Below are positions 7,396-14,007 of a stretch of 19,331 nucleotides of DNA, one piece after another. The notes beneath the pieces were generated by a model. That model was not told the DNA's origin, made no database searches, and saw nothing but the letters and a program-made list of their open reading frames with translations. This DNA is from SKVL01 sp051745565 (GTDB lineage Bacteria; Patescibacteriota; Minisyncoccia; Phycocordibacterales; CSBR16-193), in NCBI GenBank assembly GCA_051745565.1, contig JBNJEF010000007.1:1-19331 (forward strand), given 5' to 3'. The position numbers were made by a program, and so were the translations under genes. Every line of letters starts with the position of its first letter. Position 1 is the stretch's first letter.

Positions 7396-9150
7396 CTACT
7401 CATAAGTAACTCTCAAAACTTCCTCTATGCTAGTTAATCCCTGAACCGCTTTACATATTCCGTCCTCTATCATATTCAACATTCCCTCCTTTCTGGCTTG
7501 CTCCTCCAATTCATCCGTTGAAGCATTATGAAGGATCATTTCACGAATAGCCGAAGATATCTCAATAACCTCATAAACACCCAGGCGTCCTTTGTATCCA
7601 TCCTCACTCTCTTGGGAGGGTTTGGGTTTGTAAAAGGTAACGTCTTCCCATTCCTTGTCCTTTTCAACTATCTCTTGTTCCTTTAAGTATGACATCACTC
7701 TATCAAGATCAACGGATTCACCCAACTGTTTTATTCCTTCTTTATCCAGAGTGTACTTCTCTTTTACTTCGGTAAGCCTTCTTATAAGCCTCTGAGCAAT
7801 GACCACATTAACCGTGGAAGTTACCAAAAAAGGTTCCACTCCCATATCGGTCAACCTCGGAATGGCACCCGCCGCGGAATTGGTGTGTAAAGTGGAAAGG
7901 ACCAAATGACCGGTCAAAGCCGCATTAACGGCCAGGGCCGCCGTCTCGTTGTCTCTTATCTCTCCCACCATTATTATATCCGGATCTTGCCTTAAAAGGG
8001 TACGCAAACCGTTAGAGAAAGTTAGTCCTATCTCGGGTTTAACTTGAGTTTGGTTTATGCGTTTCACCTGATACTCTACCGGATCTTCTATGGTGGAAAT
8101 ATTAACCTCGGCGGTATTTAATATGTCCAAAACTGTGTAAAGAGTGGTGGTTTTACCCGAACCGGTAGGTCCGGTGGTAAGGATCATTCCGGTGGTTGAT
8201 TTTATGGCTCGGTGTATTCTCTCAAGCGCCTCTCCGTGAAAACCCAAACTCTCCAAGCTTGATCCTGACACCTGATCGCGTAAAAGTCTTAATACAACCT
8301 TTTCCCCATAATATGTAGGTAAAGTGGAAACACGGAAAGAAACTTTTTCATTGTTCATTTCCGTCTTGAACCTTCCATCTTGGGGCAGTCTTTTCTCGTC
8401 AAGTTTTAAGTTGGCAAGCACCTTTATACGAGCCACGATACTGGAATGAGCATTAGGGGGAAGAACCATAGCATCACGTAATATCCCATCTATTCTGTAA
8501 CGAACAAGCAGCTTTTCCTCCAGGGGTTCTATATGAATATCAGATGCATTTTGAATAATGGCGTGTTTTATCAAAGTATCCACAACACGCACGACAGGAA
8601 GGTCCTCGGCAGACTTCTTGAGATCTTCTTCAGAAACTTCTTCTTCATCCGTATCCGGCACCGTTTTGAGAGCCCCTGCTTCTTTTTGGATTATTTCACC
8701 GAATTCAGCCTTTAAACTCTTCTGGTACTGCAAAAGAGCATGTTTTATAGATACACTATCAGTTAACCTGGGAAGGATCTTGAGTCCCGTTTTCTTCTTT
8801 ATGAAATCTATGGCCGCCAGATCTTCGGTATCAAGCATGGCAACCTCAAGTGCGTCATCTTCCTTTTTTCTAAAAGCGATAATATTATGATTGCGGGCAA
8901 TGGGCTCGGGTATCAAAGAAAGAACGTCAAAATCAAGCTGTTCGTTTTTTAGATCAACAAAAGGTATTCCTAAAACATAAGCCTGTGAGCGCCTAAGATC
9001 ATCTTCACTTAGCATTCCCTTTTCAAGCAAAACATTACCAATACTCTCAGCGCGATCATCTGCTTCTTGCACAGCTTTGTCATAATCGGATTTTGACACC
9101 AGCCCTGAATCGTAAAGAAAGTTTCGGAGCTTTTCTTCATTTATTCGCAT
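7396..9150 (-). CDS. pilB: Type IV pilus assembly ATPase PilB (GspE family)
   Basis: Hexameric cytoplasmic ATPase powering pilus extension. It has 584 residues. The N-terminal MshEN-like domain (1-150) includes LGIPFVDLKNE; the ATPase core shows Walker A GPTGSGKT at 327-334, the Asp box TIEDPVEY at 353-360, Walker B DPDIIMVGEIRD at 389-400 and the His box STLHTNSA at 419-426. The CxxC...CxxC zinc motif that PilB and GspE proteins usually carry between the His box and GYKGRLGVYEV is absent: that region has no cysteine. First gene of the pilus cluster, with a promoter ending at its ATG (9150). No retraction ATPase gene (pilT) is in the window. Confidence 0.94.
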   Translation of the reverse strand: MRINEEKLRNFLYDSGLVSKSDYDKAVQEADDRAESIGNVLLEKGMLSEDDLRRSQAYVLGIPFVDLKNEQLDFDVLSLIPEPIARNHNIIAFRKKEDDALEVAMLDTEDLAAIDFIKKKTGLKILPRLTDSVSIKHALLQYQKSLKAEFGEIIQKEAGALKTVPDTDEEEVSEEDLKKSAEDLPVVRVVDTLIKHAIIQNASDIHIEPLEEKLLVRYRIDGILRDAMVLPPNAHSSIVARIKVLANLKLDEKRLPQDGRFKTEMNNEKVSFRVSTLPTYYGEKVVLRLLRDQVSGSSLESLGFHGEALERIHRAIKSTTGMILTTGPTGSGKTTTLYTVLDILNTAEVNISTIEDPVEYQVKRINQTQVKPEIGLTFSNGLRTLLRQDPDIIMVGEIRDNETAALAVNAALTGHLVLSTLHTNSAAGAIPRLTDMGVEPFLVTSTVNVVIAQRLIRRLTEVKEKYTLDKEGIKQLGESVDLDRVMSYLKEQEIVEKDKEWEDVTFYKPKPSQESEDGYKGRLGVYEVIEISSAIREMILHNASTDELEEQARKEGMLNMIEDGICKAVQGLTSIEEVLRVTYE

Positions 9151-9156
9151 TTTTTT

Positions 9157-9165
9157 ATTATAACA
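9157..9165 (-). promoter_or_regulatory. Extended -10 promoter of the pilB operon
   Basis: On the minus strand TG-T-TATAAT occupies 9165-9157, a perfect extended -10. Seven bases further is the A of the pilB ATG (9150), so the mRNA is expected to be leaderless or nearly so. No good -35 is seen at normal spacing. Confidence 0.6.
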
Positions 9166-9197
9166 AAAAAATCAAAAATGAGTTTGTTCAAAAAATG

Positions 9198-9226
9198 TTG
9201 ACACTCAAATGCAAAAAACGTATCAT
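9198..9226 (+). promoter_or_regulatory. Sigma70-type promoter of nusA
   Basis: TTGACA at 9198-9203 (perfect -35), a 17-bp spacer and TATCAT at 9221-9226 (5 of 6). Transcription should start near 9233-9236, giving a leader of about 125 bases before the nusA ATG. It is the best-matching promoter of the window. Confidence 0.75.
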
Positions 9227-9235
9227 TTAAGTGTT

Positions 9236-9260
9236 AGTGTTCGCGGGCCCCGCGAACACT
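9236..9260 (+). promoter_or_regulatory. Perfect GC-rich hairpin at the 5' end of the nusA leader
   Basis: Arms AGTGTTCGCGG and CCGCGAACACT (11 bp, perfect) enclose the triloop GCC. It starts at the predicted transcription start of nusA. It is not followed by a T run (CTTTATTT), so it is not a normal terminator. It could stabilise the mRNA end, pause polymerase, bind NusA, or act in DNA as an operator for a dimeric protein. The remaining leader (9261-9361) shows no recognised riboswitch. Confidence 0.6.
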
Positions 9261-9361
9261 CTTTATTTAAAAACAGACCCTCTGTAGCCTTAAGATGCTT
9301 TTGAGCACTTTAGAGCAGGATATGCAAAAAGGCGAAGGCGGTCAAAATATCATAAAAAAAT

Positions 9362-10645
9362 ATGTTTGATCTAAAAGTCATAAACTCGGTTTTAAGCCAA
9401 CTTGAAGAAGAAAGGGGTATTCCCAGAGAAAAAATACTGGAAGCCATAGAGTTCGCTTTGGCCACAGCCTATAAAAAAGAATACGGTAAAAGAGGCCAGA
9501 TAATAAGAGCTCAGTTTGATCCCAACACCGGTAGCGCTGAATTGAATCAGGTAAAAATAGTGGTGGATAGGGATTCCGTTGTTTTTGAAGAAGACGTTCC
9601 CGATAAGGACTCGCGTAAAAAAGCACTGGATGAAGGAAGAATAATCTTCAATCCGGAGCAACACATATTCCTTGAAGATGCCAAAAAGATAAAAAGAGGT
9701 GTCGAAACAGAAGAAGAGATATCTTTTCCTCTTGAAAGTGGCAAAGAATACGGCCGTATTGCCTCCCAAACAGCAAAGCAAGTTATTATGCAAAAAATAC
9801 GTGAAGCCGAAAAAGCTTCCGTCTTAAGTGAATTCGGTGAACGAGAAGGAGAAGTGGTCAGCGGAACCGTTCAAAGAATAGAGCGTGGAAATATTTTCAT
9901 AGACATGGAACGTGCCACAGGAATACTTCCGTATGAAGAGCAGATACCCGGAGAAAGATACAGACAAGGAGAAAGAATAAGAGCTTATCTATATCATGTA
10001 GAAGAAAGCCCGCGAGGGGTATTCCTCCGCTTATCAAGGTCTCACCCCTCCTTCTTAGAAAAACTCTTTGAAGCCGAAACCCCGGAAATAGCCAGCGGCA
10101 TCATTGAAGTGAAATCAGTAGCAAGAGAGCCGGGTTCTCGCAGTAAAATAGCCACACAGACCCATGACGACAGCATAGATCCGGTTGGATCCCTGGTGGG
10201 ACAACGAGGAGTAAGGGTTTCTACGGTTATGAGTGAATTAGGCGGTGAGAAAATAGACATCATTGAATGGTCAGATGATCCGGTTCAGTTCGTTGCCGAC
10301 TCTCTTTCACCGGCCGAAGTTATGAGCGTGGAAATAGATGAAGACAATAAAGAAGCTCACGTGGAAGTCCAAGAAGACCAGCAGTCTTTGGCAATAGGTA
10401 AAGGAGGGCAAAATGTACGCCTGGCGGCGCGTTTAACCGGATGGAGGATAGATATAAAGTCCACCGAAGGCGAATCGGTGGCTCAGGCCGACGAAAAAGG
10501 AGAGGTTGAGATCCAAGAGGAAACACCGGTGGTATCAAAAGAAAAAGAAGAAGAACCGAAAACAGAGGAGGGCACGGAAGAGGAAAAAAGCGATGATGGA
10601 TCAAAAGTAGAAGAAAACGAGACCGAAGTGGAAGATGCTAAATAA
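9362..10645 (+). CDS. nusA: Transcription termination/antitermination factor NusA
   Basis: Binds RNA polymerase and nascent RNA to control pausing and termination. It has 427 residues. Domains: polymerase-binding N-terminal domain (1-125, with AIEFALATAYKKEYG), S1 domain (about 162-228, GEVVSGTVQRIERGNIFIDM), KH1 (about 231-306, VGQRGVRV at 279-286) and KH2 (about 307-368, with IGKGGQNVRLAARLTGW). The C-terminus (370-427) is a disordered Glu-rich tail. The gene is alone: rimP and infB, its usual partners, are absent on both sides. ATG 9362 is preceded by seven A residues with no Shine-Dalgarno motif. Confidence 0.95.
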   Translation: MFDLKVINSVLSQLEEERGIPREKILEAIEFALATAYKKEYGKRGQIIRAQFDPNTGSAELNQVKIVVDRDSVVFEEDVPDKDSRKKALDEGRIIFNPEQHIFLEDAKKIKRGVETEEEISFPLESGKEYGRIASQTAKQVIMQKIREAEKASVLSEFGEREGEVVSGTVQRIERGNIFIDMERATGILPYEEQIPGERYRQGERIRAYLYHVEESPRGVFLRLSRSHPSFLEKLFEAETPEIASGIIEVKSVAREPGSRSKIATQTHDDSIDPVGSLVGQRGVRVSTVMSELGGEKIDIIEWSDDPVQFVADSLSPAEVMSVEIDEDNKEAHVEVQEDQQSLAIGKGGQNVRLAARLTGWRIDIKSTEGESVAQADEKGEVEIQEETPVVSKEKEEEPKTEEGTEEEKSDDGSKVEENETEVEDAK

Positions 10646-10679
10646 GAAAACATTAAGATATGTTAATGAACGGATGTTC

Positions 10680-10688
10680 TGATATAAT
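10680..10688 (+). promoter_or_regulatory. Extended -10 promoter of ppa
   Basis: TG-A-TATAAT at 10680-10688, with transcription predicted near 10695 and a 28-base A/T-rich leader. No clear -35. Just upstream, CATTAA and TTAATG (10651-10668) form a small inverted repeat. Confidence 0.6.
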
Positions 10689-10722
10689 CAAAAACGAATT
10701 ATAAGTTAACAAAAATAATAAT

Positions 10723-11241
10723 ATGAATCTTTGGCACGATATAAACCCGGGAACAAAAGAAGAAATGAATGTGATCATTGAAGTATTTCGGGGTTCAAAA
10801 AATAAATATGAAATAGACAAAGAAACCGGACTAATAGCCCTGGACAGAGTAATGCATACTTCTCAAGATTTCCCTTTTGATTATGGTTTCGTTCCTCAAA
10901 CACTTTGGGACGACGATGACGCTTTGGATGTTGTTATCTTGACCACTTATCCCCTAACCTCCGGAGTTCTTGTCCGAGCCAGACCGGTAGCTATTATGGA
11001 AATGATAGACAGCGGAGATCCGGATGACAAAGTTATCGCAGTTCCATCTGAAGACCCGCGCTGGAACAAGGTCAAAGACCTTTCGGATATAAACGAACAC
11101 AACTTAAAAGAGATGGAACATTTCTACTCCACCTACAAAGACCTGCAAGGAAAGAAGGTTCAGGTCAAAGGTTTTAAAGGTAAAGATGAGGCGGAAAAGG
11201 CCTTTGAAAGAAGCCAAAAAATGTATAAGGATAAATATTAA
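10723..11241 (+). CDS. ppa: Inorganic pyrophosphatase (family I)
   Basis: Soluble Mg-dependent enzyme splitting pyrophosphate to phosphate, which pulls biosynthetic reactions forward. The 172 residues match the bacterial family I length (about 170-180). Visible: NVIIEVFRGSKNKYEID (substrate-binding Glu and Lys), FPFDYGFVPQT (Tyr of the active site), the metal-binding DDDDALDVVIL (family DGDPLDVLVL; Pro is replaced by Ala), DDKVIAVPSEDPRW and the C-terminal WxxxxxA-type helix with VKGFKGKDEA. Start ATG 10723. It has its own promoter. The Pro to Ala change is in the signature but leaves the aspartates intact. Confidence 0.95.
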   Translation: MNLWHDINPGTKEEMNVIIEVFRGSKNKYEIDKETGLIALDRVMHTSQDFPFDYGFVPQTLWDDDDALDVVILTTYPLTSGVLVRARPVAIMEMIDSGDPDDKVIAVPSEDPRWNKVKDLSDINEHNLKEMEHFYSTYKDLQGKKVQVKGFKGKDEAEKAFERSQKMYKDKY

Positions 11242-11248
11242 GGATGCA

Positions 11249-11279
11249 AGAGAAAATTAAAGGTGGTATAATTTTCTCT
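11249..11279 (+). promoter_or_regulatory. Inverted repeat overlapping an extended -10 promoter
   Basis: Arms AGAGAAAATT (11249-11258) and AATTTTCTCT (11270-11279) are perfect 10-bp complements around an 11-base centre. The extended -10 TG-G-TATAAT lies at 11264-11272, partly in the right arm. This is the layout of a repressor operator over a promoter. It could also be a weak end of the ppa transcript, but no T tract follows. A second TATAAT at 11297-11302 lies just before the next ATG. Confidence 0.5.
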
Positions 11280-11312
11280 ACAAGATAAATTATAAGTATA
11301 ATAGTAATTCTT

Positions 11313-11744
11313 ATGCAAGAAGAAGAGAAAAACAACCCCCAAGAACACGAAGAAGGGGGCAACGAGAACTGGGATAATTCTATGGGCCAAGAAGAGGGAC
11401 CCGAAGAAGACCCGCTAAGAGAAACCGAGGTCGGCGAAGAGAACAAGAGTCCCGTGGGGCCCTTGATCGGCATTGTCCTTATTATCATCATAATAGTACT
11501 GGGAGCAATATTCTTCTGGACTCAAGATGACCTAAGTGAAGATCCTGTAGTACCTCCGGAAGAACCGTCTTCAGACGATGAAAACACCGACGAAGAGAAC
11601 AATGAAGAAGAGGTTGATGATGAAGAAGGCGACGAGGAAGAAGGTACTGAGGAAGAAACTGATGGTGAAGAAGGTAGCGAAGAAGGAAACGAGGAAGACC
11701 TTATAGAAGAGGTCATTGATGAAGAAGAGACTGAAGAAGAGTAG
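11313..11744 (+). CDS. Extremely acidic single-pass membrane protein, unknown function
   Basis: A 143-residue protein that I do not recognise. About 60 residues are Asp or Glu and only three are Lys or Arg, an extreme bias. An acidic N-terminal segment (1-46) is followed by one clear membrane helix (about 48-70, PLIGIVLIIIIIVLGAIFFW) and a Glu/Asp/Gly/Ser-rich tail of about 70 residues without hydrophobic core, probably disordered and, by the charge pattern, of uncertain side of the membrane. Low-complexity acidic repeats such as EEGSEEGNEED suggest slippage-driven growth. It has its own promoter and a strong terminator, so it is a real single-gene unit. Possible roles are ion binding or surface charge; none is shown. 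Confidence 0.8.
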   Translation: MQEEEKNNPQEHEEGGNENWDNSMGQEEGPEEDPLRETEVGEENKSPVGPLIGIVLIIIIIVLGAIFFWTQDDLSEDPVVPPEEPSSDDENTDEENNEEEVDDEEGDEEEGTEEETDGEEGSEEGNEEDLIEEVIDEEETEEE

Positions 11745-11765
11745 TAACAAGAAGATCAAAAAACA

Positions 11766-11800
11766 AATAAGACCCTCTCTTAAGGAGGGTCTTATTTTTT
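11766..11800 (+). terminator. Strong Rho-independent terminator after the acidic protein gene
   Basis: Arms AATAAGACCCTC (11766-11777) and GAGGGTCTTATT (11785-11796) pair perfectly over 12 bp around a 7-base loop; the T run extends to 11800. It separates the acidic protein gene from tig. Confidence 0.9.
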
Positions 11801-11859
11801 ATAAATATTATTATAAAAAATATTTATTTAAGAATTGATATGGCATTTCCTTGCTTACA

Positions 11860-11868
11860 TGGTATACT
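11860..11868 (+). promoter_or_regulatory. Extended -10 promoter of tig
   Basis: TG-G-TATACT at 11860-11868, with start of transcription about 23 bases before the ATG at 11898. A TTGATA at 11835-11840 is too far (22 bp) to be a normal -35. Confidence 0.5.
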
Positions 11869-11897
11869 GCCGATGACTTGTAAATAATTCAAAAAAT

Positions 11898-13061
11898 ATG
11901 GATTCAAAAAGTAAAAATGTTTCAGTTAACCACACCGGCGAAGCCGAAGTGGAAATAACCGCCGATATACCGGCTGAGGAAATGTCAAAACAGTACCAAA
12001 AAGCACTAGAGGATTCACAGAAAGAAACGGAAATAGACGGTTTTAGAAAAGGAAAAGCTCCACTGGAGATGGTGGAAAAAAGTATCGGTCAAGGAGTTCT
12101 TTTGCAAAGAGCCTCGGAAAATGCCTTAAAAGAGGAGTATCCCCTTCTTCTAAAAGAACAGGAAATAGAGCCGATCGGACAACCTGAAGTAACAATAACC
12201 AAAATAGCTCCCGAAAACGACCTTGGTTTCCGCATAAAAACCGCCGTTATGCCTAAAGTTGACCTCCCGGATTACAAAAAGATAGCCAAAGAGGTCATAG
12301 AAAATAATCCGATAACAGAAAACCCGGAAGTAACTGATGAGGAACTCCAAGAAACAATATTCAACATCCGCGCCAGTCAGTTGATAGAAGAAAAAAGACA
12401 AAAAGGCGAAGAGATCCCTTCACCCGAATCCCTTAAGGAAGAGGATCTTCCGGATCTAACTGACGACCTCGTTGCTTCTTTGGGGGATTTTTCAAGCGTA
12501 GATGACTTTCGCGAGAAAATAAAAGACCATCTGACAAGACAGAAAAAAGCAAAAGAACAAGAAAAGCAATGGTCGGCTATTATTGAAGCCATTATAGAAA
12601 AATCATCAATAACCCTCCCTTCAATGCTTGTAGAATCCGAATTGGACAAGATGACCGCTCAACTAAAAGACGACGTGGAACGCGCCGGATTGGAGTTCTC
12701 CGACTATCTCTCAAAAGTACAGAAAACGGAAGAAGAGATTCGTGAAGAATGGAAAGAAAATGCCAAAAAAAGAGCTCAGACTCAGCTTATCCTAAACACC
12801 ATTGCCTCAAAAGAGGATATAAGACCTGATCCGGAAATAGTTGAAAACCAAACTCAAAATCTTCTGCAACAGTATAAAGAAGCTCAACCGGAAAATGTAA
12901 GAACATTTGTGGAGACACAGCTTACCAACGAAAAAACACTTTCCTTCCTCGCCTCTCAAGCCGACGATCAAAAAGAGGAGGGTGCGAAAAAACAAGAGAA
13001 CGAGAAAGACGACACCAAAAAGAACAAAGGCGAGAAAAAAGAAAACAAAAATAAAAAATAA
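11898..13061 (+). CDS. tig: Trigger factor without the prolyl-isomerase domain
   Basis: Ribosome-bound chaperone that shields nascent chains at the tunnel exit. The ribosome-docking loop GFRKGKAP is at residues 48-55 and the N-terminal domain runs to about 115. The chain then goes from MPKVDLPDY almost directly into the helical C-terminal (SurA-like) arms, with LPSMLVESELDKM near 239-251. The FKBP isomerase domain, which normally sits between these parts with GDxVxxDxxG, is missing, so the protein is 387 residues rather than about 430. The end (from about 360) is a Lys/Glu-rich tail. Gene order tig-clpP is the classic bacterial one; clpX does not follow. ATG 11898 has no Shine-Dalgarno motif. 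Confidence 0.93.
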   Translation: MDSKSKNVSVNHTGEAEVEITADIPAEEMSKQYQKALEDSQKETEIDGFRKGKAPLEMVEKSIGQGVLLQRASENALKEEYPLLLKEQEIEPIGQPEVTITKIAPENDLGFRIKTAVMPKVDLPDYKKIAKEVIENNPITENPEVTDEELQETIFNIRASQLIEEKRQKGEEIPSPESLKEEDLPDLTDDLVASLGDFSSVDDFREKIKDHLTRQKKAKEQEKQWSAIIEAIIEKSSITLPSMLVESELDKMTAQLKDDVERAGLEFSDYLSKVQKTEEEIREEWKENAKKRAQTQLILNTIASKEDIRPDPEIVENQTQNLLQQYKEAQPENVRTFVETQLTNEKTLSFLASQADDQKEEGAKKQENEKDDTKKNKGEKKENKNKK

Positions 13062-13130
13062 GTATAATCAGAACTTACTCTTATCTTCTTTCTTTGACAG
13101 TTTCCATCAAAGGCCTATATTTTTATCTAT

Positions 13131-13158
13131 TTGTCTTTAAAGAATACTGTGGTATATT
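13131..13158 (+). promoter_or_regulatory. Promoter of clpP
   Basis: TTGTCT at 13131-13136, a 16-bp spacer and TATATT at 13153-13158, preceded by TG-G (13150-13152), an extended -10. A second candidate lies upstream: TTGACA (13094-13099), 16 bp, TATATT (13116-13121). Tandem promoters may thus drive clpP apart from tig. Confidence 0.5.
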
Positions 13159-13185
13159 TAAACGGTAATCTTGGAACCGCAATTT

Positions 13186-13773
13186 ATGTTAATTCCTACC
13201 GTAATAGAAAAATCACAATTCGGTGAAAGAGCTTATGACATTTATTCGCGACTCTTACGCGAGCATATAGTCTTTTTGGGCGGGGTCATAGACGACAATA
13301 TGGCCAATCTTGTCATAGCACAGCTTCTCTTTCTACAATCAGAGAATTCCCAAAAAGATATTCAGCTCTATATAAACTCCCCTGGTGGATCAGTTACATC
13401 CACCTTGGCCATGCTGGATACTATGAATCACATAAAGAACGATGTTTCTACGGTCTGTATAGGAATAGCAGCCTCCGGCGCGGCTATAATGCTCTCCGCC
13501 GGTGCAAAGGGTAAGAGATTTGCTTTGCCAAATTCCGAGATTATGATACATCAGCCCTGGGGTGGAGCTGAGGGGCGAGCAAGCGACATAGAAATAACCG
13601 CCAAACACATTATAAAAACAAGGGAAAAACTGAACAAGATCCTTGCCAAAAATACCGGTAAGTCCTACTCAAGCATAGAGAAGGATGTAGACCGTGATTT
13701 TTTTATGTCCGCCGAAGAAGCCAAGAAATACGGCATTGTTGACAAAATATACTCGCCTACCGGCAAGAAATAA
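13186..13773 (+). CDS. clpP: ATP-dependent Clp protease proteolytic subunit
   Basis: Barrel-forming serine peptidase that degrades substrates fed by a Clp ATPase. From ATG 13186 it has 195 residues, starting MLIPTVIEKSQFGERAYDIYSRLL, the usual ClpP opening; the upstream in-frame TTG (13171) adds non-homologous residues and was not used. The triad is visible at Ser97 (GIAASGAAIM), His122 (MIHQPWGG) and Asp171 (DVDRDFFMS), matching the classic numbering. INSPGGSV marks the oxyanion/substrate loop. The motif around Ser reads AASGA instead of the more common AASMG. Follows tig; no unfoldase gene is nearby. Confidence 0.96.
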   Translation: MLIPTVIEKSQFGERAYDIYSRLLREHIVFLGGVIDDNMANLVIAQLLFLQSENSQKDIQLYINSPGGSVTSTLAMLDTMNHIKNDVSTVCIGIAASGAAIMLSAGAKGKRFALPNSEIMIHQPWGGAEGRASDIEITAKHIIKTREKLNKILAKNTGKSYSSIEKDVDRDFFMSAEEAKKYGIVDKIYSPTGKK

Positions 13774-14007
13774 CCTCATACACAAGAACAGATCTGCTCT
13801 TTTGATAAACCGGGCCAATAGGTTCGTTTGTTTAAGTATGAACTGGACATATGGACCGATATATTATCGTGTATTACACGAAAGAGATCGTCTGCCGATA
13901 GGGCAAACGTTTTCAATAAGATATTAAACAGATCTTGTTTAATAAAAGTAAAAGTTAACCCTTCAAGGGTGGCTTTTATAGATAATAACCCCTAGTTAAG
14001 AAGAATT
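13774..14007 (+). other. Structured non-coding stretch between clpP and rny
   Basis: This 234-bp gap holds no convincing ORF but several inverted repeats: TCGTGTA/TACACGA around 13867-13881, CGTCTGCC/GGCAAACG with a following TTTT (13889-13913), ATTAAACA/TGTTTAAT (13923-13943, loop GATCT), and ACCCTT/AAGGGT flanked by TAAAAG and CTTTTA (about 13948-13980). It may contain the end of clpP and a structured rny leader. No clear promoter could be assigned. Confidence 0.4.
13889..13913 (+). terminator. Possible terminator downstream of clpP
   Basis: CGTCTGCC (13889-13896) and GGCAAACG (13902-13909) form an 8-bp stem with one C-A mismatch around GATAG, followed by TTTT. Weak T run, so only tentative. 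Confidence 0.4.

Noticed and set aside
9236..9260. Rho-independent terminator call for the nusA hairpin
   Set aside because: No T run on either side and it lies right after the nusA promoter, so no gene ends there.
11522..11759. Ser-rich and Phe-rich frames on the minus strand opposite the acidic protein gene
   Set aside because: They are mirror translations of the GAA/GAG-rich acidic coding region.
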